The notes: generated by a model not told the origin, from the sequence alone. A DNA stretch of 64,000 nucleotides from UBA4923 sp964606165 (GCA_964606165.1 CAZSFQ010000009.1:5947-69946), one strand, 5' to 3'. Numbered from the stretch's first letter, positions 8,047 to 17,541 are shown. Translations and numbers: made by a program.

Positions 8047-11000
8047 TCAAGAAGTGAAATTTTCTCTCTTTTTACGCAATATCTGCGCTCCCGCCGCCAG
8101 GGACAGCCAACAGAGCCCCATCAGCCAGCCGGCCCAGACTCTTTGTCCGGTGCCCGGGATCTTTTCGGCTGCCAGGATGGTTACCGTGACGCTTTGAGAT
8201 CCGCCGCCGACCGAATAAGTAATCGTGGAGGACCCGGCCTTGAGGGCGGTGAAAGTGGCGGGGCTGTTAAAGCTGGCCGAGAAGAACTCCCGGTCCCATT
8301 CCCAGGTGCCGCCGTCGGGCTTGGGATCCCAGGTGATGCTCTCGCCCAGGTTCATGGAAAAACTTGCCTGCAATCCCGTAATTTTCTCCCAGTGGGCCGC
8401 ATATATCCTGTCGCCCATGGAGCCGCCGGGGATGGTGGCCTCCATGGCGAAAGCGGGGATGTCCGTGCCCGACCAGCCCATGAAGGCGTGGCCGCTCTTC
8501 TTCGGCTGATTCAGCCTGATGTCGCCGCTTTCGATGGTATAGCTTGCCGGGTTGTCAGCAGATCCCCCTTCCAGTTCGTAAAAGATGGAGAAGGAAAGCG
8601 GCTGCCAGTGCGCCGTATAGGTCCTGTTGCCCGTGGAACCTTGAGGGATGATGACCTCCATGGTTTGGCCGGAGATCCCCGTGCCCGACCAGCCAGTGAA
8701 AGCATAACCGGTTTTTTGCGGTGGATTCAGTTCAATCTCATCGCTCTCAATGGTATAGCTTGACGGATTGTCGGCCGCCCCGCCCTCCAACTGGTAAAAG
8801 ACGGAGAAAACAAGAGGCTGCCAGTGCGCGGTATAGATCCTGTCGCCCGTGGAACCTTGAGGGATGATGACCTCCATGGTTTGGCCGGAGATCCCCGTGN
8901 NNNNNNNNNNNNNNNNNNNNNNNNNNNNNNNNNNNNNNNNNNNNNNNNNNNNNNNNNNNNNNNNNNNNNNNNNNNNNNNNNNNNNNNNNNNNNNNNNNNG
9001 TGAAAGCATAACCGGTTTTTTGCGGTGGATTCAGTTCAATCTCATCGCTCTCAACAGTGTAGCTTGAGGGGTTGCCGGCGGCCCCGCCGTCCAGTTCATA
9101 GACAATGGAGTAGGAAACAGGCTGCCATGCAGCGTAAAGTGTGACTGTGTCTCCATCAAGACCGGACAGGTCGATGACACTTTCCTCGTCCAGGAAGAGG
9201 ATCTGGCCTCCGGCCGTCAAGGACCAGCCGGCAAACAGATAGAAATTCCTGTTAAATCCGTTCTTTGTGAGCTTTTGCGCCTGTCCGATGACATGGACAC
9301 TGTTGGAGGTCGCGCCCCCCGTGGCACCATTGCCATCGTAGATCACGGTATAAACCGGAATTACCTCTTCAAGGACAGTCACCATGATGCCTGTAGTCAG
9401 GGGAATCCCGTAAGGATTGATGACACCCTCCGGCAGGACGAAGCTTCCATAGACATGGAAGGTCTGCGCATCCTTGTCATCGGGATCGTAAGAACAGGAG
9501 TCCAGGTTCCAGTTGACGGCCGCTTCAACCTGGCTGTACTGAGTGGCCAGGGTTCCCGTTTCGGGCAGGCCCAGGGCTTCAGCCGTTTTGGCTGTACCGT
9601 TGACCAGCCCGGTGATGGGTGTAAAAGAAAAGTGGCCGACCAGGATTTTTTCCGGCTCGCGGACCGAAAGGGTGCAGGTACAAGTGTCGCTTCCCGCTGC
9701 GTTTTTGGCTTGGACTGTGAAAGTGAAATTTCCTCCCGAGACCGGTTTGCCGGCAAGAAGTCCGATTCTCGACAGGCTGAGCCCAGCGGGAAGTGACCCT
9801 TCCGTCACCGACCAGCTGATGGGCGGATCGCCTGTCGCTGTCAAAATCTGGCTGTAATCCCCGTTCAAGTCCGCCTCGGGAAGTGCCAAAGTGGAGATGA
9901 CCGGGGCGGCGAGAGGCGCTGTGTAGTCATAGCTGGCCTGACTCGGTCCCGTTGACGGTCCGTCCAAATAGTTGACACCATCGCCAAGGGCCGTGACGGA
10001 AAAGTGATAGCTTCCGGTACCCGTTTCCTCGATGGCCGGGAGAAAATCGTATTCGCGCCCTGTGGCGACATCAACCGGGCCCCCCTGCGGGTCGCTGCCC
10101 CGGTAGAGCTGCAGCCGGTAGGCGGCCGCCCCGTTCACCTGCCCCCAGGACGCCAGGCCCGGAAAGGTCTCATCCCAGGCCAGCATGGAAGCCATGCCAA
10201 GCACGGGCACCTGGTGGGGATTGATGACTGAGAGGGTGTACTGCCTTTGTACGGTGCCGTAGTCGTTGGTGGCATGGACATAGAAATTTGCGCCCACATC
10301 CATTGAAGGCCGGCCGGTCAGTACGCCGTTCTCGGACATGGAAAAAGAATCCCAAAGGCTGAAGGTGCTGGCGGGTTCAAAGGTAAAGGTGCATGGCTGC
10401 CTGCCGACCGCGGTAAAGGTACAGCTGAAAGGTTGATTCTTGACGGCCTGAATCACCACGGTGTCGGGGCTTGCAATCCAAGGGTCGCAGAAATAACAGG
10501 CGGGGCTTTCGAGAGATACCGGACCGTCATGATAGGTTTCCCCGTCGCCCAGGGCCTGCACCTTGTAAGTGTAAAAGGCTTTGTTACCCGCATCGTGCAG
10601 GGCCTGATCCAAGTCGCAGCTTGCCTCCGATACCTGGATGGCTTCACCTTGCTGAACTCCTTCATGGCAGAGCCAAACCTTGTAGCTGGAAGCGCCCGTC
10701 ACCGGATTCCAGACCGCCAACCAGGGCAAATCCTGGTCCCAAGCCAGACCCTTGGGTGAGGCAAGCTGGATGTAACCCAGCTTTTCCAAGGTGCCAGCCG
10801 TCTGATGGTCACCGGTGGTGGTGATTGAGCCCGTGTAGGTGCCGTCTTCTGTGGCGGCGGCTGTCGTTTCCGCCCCGGATGGCAGATAGAGGCACAAAAG
10901 GCCGGAGGCATCCGTTTTCATTCCGTTGCAGCCGTAGGGGTAGCCCGCGTCCTGCTGGAGGGCGGGCACGCTGATTTGAGCCATCAAGCCCAGAAGGGTG

Positions 11001-12223
11001 ACCCGGGTCAGATAGACCGGTTGATTGCCCTTGTCCGGGCCGTTGGTGGGGTTGGCCTTATTGCCCGAGTAGTTATTTCCGGTTCCGATGTCCTGCCCGC
11101 CATCCTTACCCTGAGCTTTGATGCTGCCGCCCGTGATGATGACGCAGCAGTTGCTGCGATCCCTGCCGCAGCCAATTCCCGCGCCGCCTGATCCGCCGCT
11201 TGCTAAAACGGTACCGCCCGTGATCCGGACCTGGCCGGAATCGCCCGAGTAGCCGCCGCCTATGCCCGCTGCATTCTGGCTGCCCGTGGCGGTCACCGTA
11301 CCGCCGCTGATGGTGATCTGGTCGCCACTGCCGTTTCGGCCGCCCCCGATGCCGGCGCCGCCGCCCTTGCCGCTTGCCGTCACCCTGCCCCCGCTGATAA
11401 GGATGGGGCCCACAGGCGTGCCGGAGATGCCGCCGACATAGGCGCCGCCGATGCCCGCGCCATGATCCCCGCCCGTGGCGGTCACCGTACCGCCGCTGAT
11501 GGTAATTTTGGAAGCGGAGCCCCGGTCCCAGGTATGGTTATGGACACCCGGGCCGATGCCCGGGCAATAGGTACCGCCGTAAGCGGTAACGGTACCACCG
11601 CTGATGGTGACCGGACCGCAGTTGAGAGCGGCGCTCGAGCCGCCGATGCCCGCACCATGCTGGGTGCTTGATGCCTCAATGGTGCCGCCCCTGATGTGGA
11701 TGGCGCCGCTGCCACTGTCGTAAGTCTCGTTGATTTCATCGAAGCCCCCGCCGATCCCCGCATCCGGCCCGGTCGCTTTCAGCGATCCGCTGCCGTCGAT
11801 GATCAGGGTCGATGCCGACAGGCAGGTGATCCCCGCTCCAAGGTTGCTTGAAATGCTGTTGGTCGTGCCCGCCGCCAGGATCAGCCTGACATGGGATGGA
11901 TTGGCCATGTAAAAGGAGTTTCTGTGCTGGGCGCTGATGTTCACGGCGCTCAGGGTAATTTCGATGGGGTTGGACTGGCTTCCGCCGGCAATAATAATAT
12001 TGTCCAGCGTGGTGGTGACGCCACTTCTCATGGATACTGTGTAACTGCCTGCGGCCGTAAATTTGAGTGTACGGCTGCTGCTGTCGTAGGCATAGCCGGA
12101 GGTGCTGCTTGTCGTGACGACAAAATCGCCAACCGTTTCCGAATCCGCCCGGGCGGGCCAGGGTATCAGGGCGATGCCCAGCGCCGCTACAAATAATAAG
12201 CAAAAAATGCGTTTCGCTCTCAT
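8047..12223 (-). CDS. large secreted surface protein: beta-helix, FN3/Ig-like domains, InlB-type repeats, IPGTG anchor (one gene broken by an assembly gap)
   Basis: The start is ATG 12223 with AAAGGTGG upstream. A signal peptide (residues 1-26, cleavage after PARA) is followed by a right-handed beta-helix region (about 75-385) with repeated GAGIGG turns, which may be of the Cthe_2159-like carbohydrate-binding type. Two FN3-like modules then alternate with Ig-like modules of the LPAGLSLS type. After these come InlB/Listeria-Bacteroides repeats of 72 residues, a BIG2-like domain, and a C-terminal IPGTG motif with a hydrophobic helix and a KKR tail, as in sortase substrates. The 100-N gap at 8900-8999 makes the two halves read in different frames, but repeat alignment shows that this is an artefact. 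The ligand is unknown; adhesion or polysaccharide binding is inferred. Confidence 0.82.
8480..9120 (-). repeat. 216-bp (72-residue) InlB-type tandem repeats
   Basis: Homologous points recur exactly 216 bases apart (8480 and 8696), and the next copy begins at 9000 after the N run. Each unit encodes a segment from TGWSGTGISGQ through YTAHWQP to QKTGYAF. Parts of neighbouring copies are near-identical at the DNA level (for example about 60 bases ending at 8689 and the matching stretch ending at 8899), which indicates recent duplication. The copy furthest downstream in the gene is more diverged. Confidence 0.85.
8900..8999. other. assembly gap of 100 N inside the tandem repeat
   Basis: Exactly 100 N replace unknown sequence. 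By comparison with the intact junction near 8684-8695, only 12 bases are missing if no extra repeat copy is present, and otherwise 12 plus a multiple of 216. The placeholder length is not congruent with that, which explains the frame change. Confidence 0.97.
11069..12001 (-). repeat. beta-helix coding repeats (GAGIGG-type turns, about 29 residues each)
   Basis: Within the surface protein, at least seven degenerate units of roughly 27-35 residues share the pattern ISGGTVTATGG...GAGIGG. Base sequence is also partly repeated (CCGCCGCTGATGGT recurs on the plus strand). These are coils of a right-handed beta-helix. Confidence 0.75.
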
Positions 12224-12530
12224 GAATCTGCCACCTTTCCCGGCCTGCTGCCAAGCCGATTGTTATCCATGTCTTTGGACGAAAGGGCCGCTTGGGAATG
12301 ATCTGCGGTCAAAGGCGCGCCTGTCTCCATTTCGAAGATCGGTGGATTGTCCGAAATAGAAAGATCCGGATGCTGCAATCAGTTGTCTATTTTTATGGTA
12401 GGGGCAAATCCGCCCCAGCGGAAGTGACTTTTTGGCATCAAAAAGTCACGATTTCCAGGCCAGGCAGGGGGAAATCGAAAGAAAAATGAAGGCTTGGCCG
12501 CAGGCCGCCTGATCGGCGAAATCGAATTTT
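12224..12530. other. 307-base region between the regulator and the surface-protein gene
   Basis: No gene is seen here. It holds the likely terminator of the regulator (12482-12510) and a perfect inverted repeat, GTGACTTTTT (12424-12433) and AAAAAGTCAC (12440-12449) with a 6-base loop. The inverted repeat has no T tract and may be an operator or a second terminator hairpin. I found no convincing promoter for the surface protein in it. Confidence 0.6.
12482..12510 (-). terminator. candidate terminator of the two-ended regulator gene
   Basis: On the minus strand AGGCGGCC pairs with GGCC-AA-GCCT around a TGC loop (plus-strand 12490-12510), followed by TCATTTTTCTTTC (12482-12486 carries the five-A complement). 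It lies 21 bases after the regulator stop. Confidence 0.5.
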
Positions 12531-13721
12531 CTATTTCAGCATCAGTACATAGGCGCCCAGTTCATCCCGGTTGGAGATACCGAGTTTTTCGTAAATTTCC
12601 AACATGATGTTTTTCAACCTGCCATGAGAGATGTTGAATTGTCCGGCGATGACGGCGTAGGGAATGCGGCGGGCAACCAGCTGGGCCAGGTGGTATTCCC
12701 GCAAGGAAAGGATGGTGGTGATGTGGTCTTCGGCGAACTGGTTGTGGAAGGAGATCCAATGCTTGACCGTTTCCTGCCATTGACCGGTCACCCGATCCAG
12801 GTACTGAGGGAACTCCTGGCTCAGGGCCTGTTCGATCAGGCCGCCAAAATCTGAAAGAAGCTCAGCAAAAGGCGTGATGAAACCATGTGGCAAGGTGATG
12901 CGCATGGCATTAAGGAGCAGGCGGCTGGCCTTGTCTGAATGTCCCAGACAGTGGCAGGAAAGCGCGCAAATCAACTGCAGGTAAATCTCCGGAAAGCTGA
13001 TCCCCGTCCCCCGCAGGCCGAAGGCAAGGGCTGATTGGGCAACGGCCTGGGCCGCAGCGTACTGGCCGATGTAGAGTAAATATTTGGCGCGCATATAGAG
13101 CAAAAAAGAGGGGTTCATCTGGATCGGAAAGGCCTGGAAGTCACCATCCCGCAACCAATCCGGGATCAGGCCGGGGGCCGCGACGGCAACGGCCAGGCTG
13201 GTCAGCGCCAATTCCGCGAACAGGGCCAGATCACTTCCCCTGTGGGATTCCATGTAGTATTTCAAGTTGGCTTCCAACTCTATGTAAGCGGTGTAGTCGC
13301 CTAAACTGACAAGAGCTGCCACGCCAACCAGGGAAGCCCGCAATCGGGCAACCGGATCTCCTGCGGTCGCCTGATAAGAACGGAAAGCCATGGCGAAATC
13401 TCCCCGCAGATAGGCGATTTCTGCCTTGTATTGCAGGGCGGCCCTTTCGTCTGTTACCCGGTCGAGAATGGAATCGGGATGATCCCCCGGCATAGGCAGT
13501 GAAGTCGCCTCAATCAGGCGGACCAAATCTGAAGACAGCGCCTGCCTCGAAAGCTCTCTTTTTCTGCGGGGATCGGAAGGCTTTTCAGCGTTCGCCGGGA
13601 TCATCCAGGCAACCCCGAATTTTCTGGCGCAGGGGACCCGGCCTTCAGCCAAAAGGCGTTGAACCTGTCTCAGGGAGACTTCCCACTTTTCAGCCGCTTC
13701 TTCGCTGGAAATGTAGTTCAT
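12531..13721 (-). CDS. transcriptional regulator with N-terminal excisionase/MerR-like HTH and C-terminal LuxR-like HTH
   Basis: A 396-residue protein. Residues 1-46 (ISSEEAAEKWEVSLRQVQRLL...GVAWMIP) match the winged HTH of excisionase/MerR-like proteins. The centre (about 75-330) is helical, rich in paired-helix TPR-like segments. The last 60 residues (LSLREYHLAQLVARRIPYAVIAGQFNISHGRLKNIMLEIYEKLGIS) match a LuxR/NarL-type HTH. Two DNA-binding motifs in one chain are unusual. The gene lies upstream of the surface protein on the same strand and divergent from a MacAB-like exporter, so it could regulate either one or itself. An inverted repeat overlaps its promoter. Confidence 0.78.
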   Translation of the reverse strand: MNYISSEEAAEKWEVSLRQVQRLLAEGRVPCARKFGVAWMIPANAEKPSDPRRKRELSRQALSSDLVRLIEATSLPMPGDHPDSILDRVTDERAALQYKAEIAYLRGDFAMAFRSYQATAGDPVARLRASLVGVAALVSLGDYTAYIELEANLKYYMESHRGSDLALFAELALTSLAVAVAAPGLIPDWLRDGDFQAFPIQMNPSFLLYMRAKYLLYIGQYAAAQAVAQSALAFGLRGTGISFPEIYLQLICALSCHCLGHSDKASRLLLNAMRITLPHGFITPFAELLSDFGGLIEQALSQEFPQYLDRVTGQWQETVKHWISFHNQFAEDHITTILSLREYHLAQLVARRIPYAVIAGQFNISHGRLKNIMLEIYEKLGISNRDELGAYVLMLK

Positions 13722-13753
13722 GTGCCTGTTTCCTTCACTTGAATAGGGAATTA

Positions 13754-13782
13754 ATTCTAGTCGTTTCAGCGACTAATTGCAA
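13754..13782 (-). promoter_or_regulatory. sigma-A promoter of the two-ended regulator with overlapping operator-like inverted repeat
   Basis: Read on the minus strand: -35 TTGCAA (13777-13782), a 17-base spacer and -10 TAGAAT (13754-13759). A perfect inverted repeat TAGTCG-N6-CGACTA (13758-13775) fills the spacer and touches the -10, the classic position for repressor binding. Confidence 0.65.
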
Positions 13783-13896
13783 TGGCCGTACCCCGTTTAC
13801 CCTCCCAAAATTACTTTTCCCGGAATTCACCCTAATGCCACGATTATGCGTTATCCTAAAATTCGTTCCGTTGACATAGTTGGAAGGACAATCATC

Positions 13897-15486
13897 ATGC
13901 AAGACAGAGTGAAATTACCGAAGAAAAAACGCAAACGGTGGCCCTGGGTTCTTTTGATTCTGGTCACGGCCCTTGTTCTCATGATTGTGGTCATCCGGGG
14001 ACGGTCTGAGCCAGCCGGCAGCAATCTGCGCCAGGCAAGCCTCGAAAAAGGAAGCCTGACGGTGACTGTCATCGGGACGGGGCATCTGGACTACCATGAA
14101 TCGTCTGACCTGGAAGTTCCCGCCGGCCTCCTGGTCGACCGGGTTTTCCTCGAAGCAGGTGACAGGGCAGATCAAGGTGATCCCTTGGCTTCTTTCGAGC
14201 CTCTGTCCATCCAGCTCGCCATTGATGCGGTGCTTTCGGATATTGACACACTTGACCTGGCTATCGCCCGGGCTTCATCGCCGGCTGATTCCAAGGTCAT
14301 CCGGTCGCTCCAGGCCGGCCGGGTGAAAGCGATTTACATCGAAAAGGGTGACCAGGCAGCCCAAGTTTATGAAAGTCATGGCGCGGTCATCCTGCTGTCA
14401 CTGGACGGCCGGATGGCGGTGTCTTTTGAAAGCACGGCGGAACTGACCCAAGGTGACAAGGTACAGGTCCTTTTGTCCGGCGGCGCCACCAGGGAGGGCA
14501 GGGTTGACAAGCGGGAGGGGAATCTTTACCTTGTCACCTTGACCGATAACGGGCCGGAGCCGGGTGAGGCAGTTACCCTGCAAGACACGGAAGGGACGGA
14601 AATCGGAAGGGGTAATCTTTACGTCCACCGGCCGCTTGAGGTAATCGCGACAGAGGGAGTCATCAAGGACCTTCACATTTCCGTGAATCAGAAAATTTCA
14701 GCCGGCAAGGCGCTCTTTACTTTGGAGGATCTGCCTGCCGGTTCGGATTACGACAAGCTGTTCGCTGACAGGGAAGAGCGGAAGGAAAAACTTGATGATT
14801 TGCTGGAGCTGCAAAAGACAGGTGTGCTTCAGGCTCCCTTTGATCTTTATATCCTCGCATCCGGCATAAAAGAGGGAGAAAGGACCGGGGAGGCGGCGGA
14901 CATGGCAGGCCTGCCGCAGGCCGGAGGCTTGACCTACCCCGCCTTTACCGTGGCGCCGGTCGGCCGGTTCGCCCTTACCATCAACATTGACGAACTCGAT
15001 ATCCTCTCGGTCCGGCAAGGTCAGCAGGCGGCCATCACCTTTGACGCCATTGAGAATCAGGTATTTGCGGGAACCATTGACCGCGTTGCGTCCACCGCGG
15101 TCGAGTCGGGAGGAATCGCCAAATACCCGGCCAGGATCCTGATCGGCGCCCATGAGCAGATGCGTGCCGGCATGAGCGTGACCGCTGCCATCACGGTTGA
15201 TGAAAAGAAGGATATTTTGCTTTTGCCAGTCGCGGCCCTCCAGGAAAGCGGCGGACGGGTATTCGTCTACACGGAAAAAGACGAGAAGAGCCTGGAGCTT
15301 TCGGGTGAAATCGAAGTCGAAACAGGTCTGTCCGACGGGGACAAGGTTGAGATCATCCAAGGGCTTGCCGAGGGCGCCACTGTTTTCTATAAGGTGACAA
15401 CGGCAGACAGCTTGTTTCCCTTCAGCCCTCCGAATCACCGGACGGGAAGAAACGGCCCGGACCCGGAAGGGACCGCCAATGAATAA
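13897..15486 (+). CDS. HlyD/MacA-like membrane fusion (efflux adaptor) protein
   Basis: A 529-residue protein with a basic N terminus and one membrane helix (WPWVLLILVTALVLMIVVI). It then has biotinyl-lipoyl-like and beta-barrel segments typical of adaptors (SDLEVPAGLLVDRVFLEAGDRADQG; AAITFDAIENQVFAGTIDRVAS; AALQESGGRVFVYTEKDEK). It would sit outside the membrane and work with the ABC ATPase and permease that follow. The frame reaches back to 13777, but ATG 13897 has GGAAGG nine bases upstream and gives a proper membrane anchor. It overlaps the ATPase gene by 8 bases. In Gram-positive bacteria such adaptor/MacB sets export peptides or drugs; the cargo here is unknown. Confidence 0.85.
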   Translation: MQDRVKLPKKKRKRWPWVLLILVTALVLMIVVIRGRSEPAGSNLRQASLEKGSLTVTVIGTGHLDYHESSDLEVPAGLLVDRVFLEAGDRADQGDPLASFEPLSIQLAIDAVLSDIDTLDLAIARASSPADSKVIRSLQAGRVKAIYIEKGDQAAQVYESHGAVILLSLDGRMAVSFESTAELTQGDKVQVLLSGGATREGRVDKREGNLYLVTLTDNGPEPGEAVTLQDTEGTEIGRGNLYVHRPLEVIATEGVIKDLHISVNQKISAGKALFTLEDLPAGSDYDKLFADREERKEKLDDLLELQKTGVLQAPFDLYILASGIKEGERTGEAADMAGLPQAGGLTYPAFTVAPVGRFALTINIDELDILSVRQGQQAAITFDAIENQVFAGTIDRVASTAVESGGIAKYPARILIGAHEQMRAGMSVTAAITVDEKKDILLLPVAALQESGGRVFVYTEKDEKSLELSGEIEVETGLSDGDKVEIIQGLAEGATVFYKVTTADSLFPFSPPNHRTGRNGPDPEGTANE

Positions 15487-16165
15487 AGTCATGATCGAGC
15501 TTCACGACGTGTCCAAGATCTACCAGGTCGGCGGCCAGGAGGTCCGCGCGCTTGACCATGCCTCGCTGTCGGTCCGGGAGGGGGAGTTTGTCAGCATTGT
15601 CGGTCCTTCGGGCAGCGGCAAGACCACCATGATGAATATCATCGGATGCCTGGATGTCGCCGACAGCGGTGACTACATCCTGGACGGCCTGTCCATTGAC
15701 CGCTATTCCGACCGTGAACTGGCCAGGATCCGCAATCATAAGATCGGTTTTGTTTTTCAGGGTTTCAACCTGCTTTCCCGGCTGACTGCCGAAGCCAATG
15801 TGGAGCTGCCTTTGATCTACCAGCGCCTGGGCATGGGTGAGCGCAAGAAGCTGGTCGCCGAGGCCCTGCGCCGTGTCGATCTTTATGACAGGAGAAAACA
15901 CAAACCGCAGGAGCTGTCAGGCGGTCAGCAGCAGCGAGTCGCCATCGCCCGGGCCCTGGTCACCAAGCCCTCTCTTTTGCTGGCAGATGAGCCGACGGGC
16001 AACCTGGATTCAAAGACGGGGGCTGAGATTATCGAGCTTTTCCATGAACTTCACCGGTCCGGCAATACCATTTTGTTGATTACCCATAATCCCGACATAG
16101 CGAAAACAGCCAACCGCATGGTTCAGATTTTTGACGGCAAGGTTTACGAGGAAGTGGTTTCATGA
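15479..16165 (+). CDS. ABC transporter ATP-binding protein, MacB/LolD type
   Basis: A 228-residue ATPase with Walker A GPSGSGKTT (about residues 42-50), signature LSGGQQQRVAIARAL and Walker B LLLADEPTGNLD. The length and the motif QGFNLLSRLTAEANVELPL are typical of the MacB/LolD/FtsE-like branch. It overlaps the adaptor gene by 8 bases and its TGA overlaps the permease ATG by 4, so the three genes are translationally coupled and form one exporter. Confidence 0.93.
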   Translation: MNKVMIELHDVSKIYQVGGQEVRALDHASLSVREGEFVSIVGPSGSGKTTMMNIIGCLDVADSGDYILDGLSIDRYSDRELARIRNHKIGFVFQGFNLLSRLTAEANVELPLIYQRLGMGERKKLVAEALRRVDLYDRRKHKPQELSGGQQQRVAIARALVTKPSLLLADEPTGNLDSKTGAEIIELFHELHRSGNTILLITHNPDIAKTANRMVQIFDGKVYEEVVS

Positions 16166-17340
16166 TCATCCAGTCCATCCGCATGGCCTTTGAGTCGATT
16201 ACAGCCAACAAGATCCGTTCTTTTCTTACCATGCTGGGTATCATCATCGGTGTCATCGCCCTGGTCGTGCTGGTCTCCCTGGTCAGCAGCGCGTCTGACT
16301 CGGTCACGGAGCAGGTGTCGACACTGGGAACTGACTTGTTGACGACCATGGTGCTCGATGACAAGGGTTATCCTCTCCGCCTCTCCGAGCTGGATCAATT
16401 AGCCGCCAACCCGGCCATCGGCCAGGTCGCGCCATTGACGCAGGCTGTCGTGATCGCCAAACATGGCTATACCGAGGAAGCGGCTACCCTTTACGGTACC
16501 TTGCCCTCATACAGCGAGATCCATCACTGGCAGATGCAGCGGGGCAGATTTTTAAGGACAAGCGATATCGACAACAATTCTTACGTTGCCGTTCTCAGCC
16601 TGGAAGCGGCTGAAAAATTTTTCGGCCAGTCTGACCCGGTCAATGAAACGATTTTTCTTAACGGCAGGGGCTTTAAAGTGGTCGGTGTCCTGGAAGAAGA
16701 CACCTCCCTGATGAGCGTTATGACGACCTCGGTCAAGATTTACACACCTTATACGGTCCTGGCCCGCATGTCCGAGACGCGCGGCATCTCCAACTTCATT
16801 GTGACTCCAGCCAATCCCAAAAGCATGGACGAGGCGGAGGAGACCTTGACCTCTTTCTTGATGAGGCGTTTGAAAGAGGATGAAGATGCCTTTTTCGTCT
16901 TCAATCAGTCCAACCTGATGAGTGTGGTGGGGACGGTGACCGACATGCTGTCCTATCTGCTGGGCGGCATTGCCGCCATTTCCCTTCTGGTCGGCGGCAT
17001 CGGCATCATGAACATCATGCTTGTCTCAGTCACTGAGCGAACCAAGGAGATCGGCATCCGCAAGGCCATCGGAGCTTCCAAGGGAAGCATTCTTCTCCAG
17101 TTTCTGATTGAGGCCCTGGTGGTCAGCCTCATGGGCTGCGCCATTGGGATCGCCCTGTCTTTCGGCTTGCTCCAGGCAGCGACCCTGGTTGCCGGCGGGC
17201 TTATTTCCTTTTACCTTTCATTTCGAATTGTTTTGATCGCCATCGGTTTCGCGGTCGCCATCGGTGTCCTCTTCGGGATTTATCCGGCCTACAAGGCGGC
17301 TGACAAACATCCGATTGAAGCGCTCAGATACGAAGGCTAG
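16162..17340 (+). CDS. ABC transporter permease, MacB/FtsX type
   Basis: A 392-residue permease. A first membrane helix is followed by a large extracytoplasmic MacB-PCD-like domain (about residues 45-255). The FtsX-like C-terminal domain has three helices, including the hallmark segment LVGGIGIMNIMLVSVTERTKEIGIRKAIGA. Its position behind the adaptor and ATPase completes a MacAB-like exporter. No peptide precursor or immunity gene is visible next to it, so the substrate remains open. Confidence 0.92.
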   Translation: MIIQSIRMAFESITANKIRSFLTMLGIIIGVIALVVLVSLVSSASDSVTEQVSTLGTDLLTTMVLDDKGYPLRLSELDQLAANPAIGQVAPLTQAVVIAKHGYTEEAATLYGTLPSYSEIHHWQMQRGRFLRTSDIDNNSYVAVLSLEAAEKFFGQSDPVNETIFLNGRGFKVVGVLEEDTSLMSVMTTSVKIYTPYTVLARMSETRGISNFIVTPANPKSMDEAEETLTSFLMRRLKEDEDAFFVFNQSNLMSVVGTVTDMLSYLLGGIAAISLLVGGIGIMNIMLVSVTERTKEIGIRKAIGASKGSILLQFLIEALVVSLMGCAIGIALSFGLLQAATLVAGGLISFYLSFRIVLIAIGFAVAIGVLFGIYPAYKAADKHPIEALRYEG

Positions 17341-17361
17341 CCGCAAGAGCCGGCAAGCGTT

Positions 17362-17391
17362 TTGGGATATTATTCAAGTTTTTGTTATGAT
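17362..17391 (+). promoter_or_regulatory. candidate promoter of the opine dehydrogenase/B12 operon
   Basis: -35 TTGGGA (17362-17367), an 18-base spacer and -10 TATGAT (17386-17391). The start codon lies about 150 bases downstream, leaving a leader of about 145 bases in which I saw no recognisable riboswitch. A cobalamin riboswitch would be the interesting case, but none of its conserved boxes was found by eye. Confidence 0.5.
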
Positions 17392-17541
17392 AGTAATCTA
17401 ATGTCTCCGATTGGCAGTCACCCGGCAGATAAGTTTCCGGCATACGCCAAGAATCGCTGGCTTTTGAGAGCCGGCAAGTCGATCCATCCCGCGACTGTCG
17501 CGCGAAAAAAGTGACGAATGTTTTGAAAAGGAGGGAGCCGT

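Noticed and set aside
8047..9009. A separate gene or pseudogene fragment at the 3' side of the N gap
   Set aside because: It starts inside the N run and continues the same repeats; it is the end of the surface-protein gene.
8480..9120. CRISPR-like direct repeats
   Set aside because: The units are 216 bp with no unique spacers and encode protein; no cas gene is present.
9275..9796. 173-codon plus-strand frame inside the surface protein
   Set aside because: The minus-strand frame encodes clear Ig-like modules; the plus frame is a shadow.
14698..15492. 264-codon frame on the minus strand
   Set aside because: It is antisense to the HlyD-like adaptor and has no domain or ribosome binding site.
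17392..17541. Cobalamin riboswitch before the B12-related operon
   Set aside because: The leader is about 145 bases and I could not find the conserved B12 box; a covariance search would settle it.
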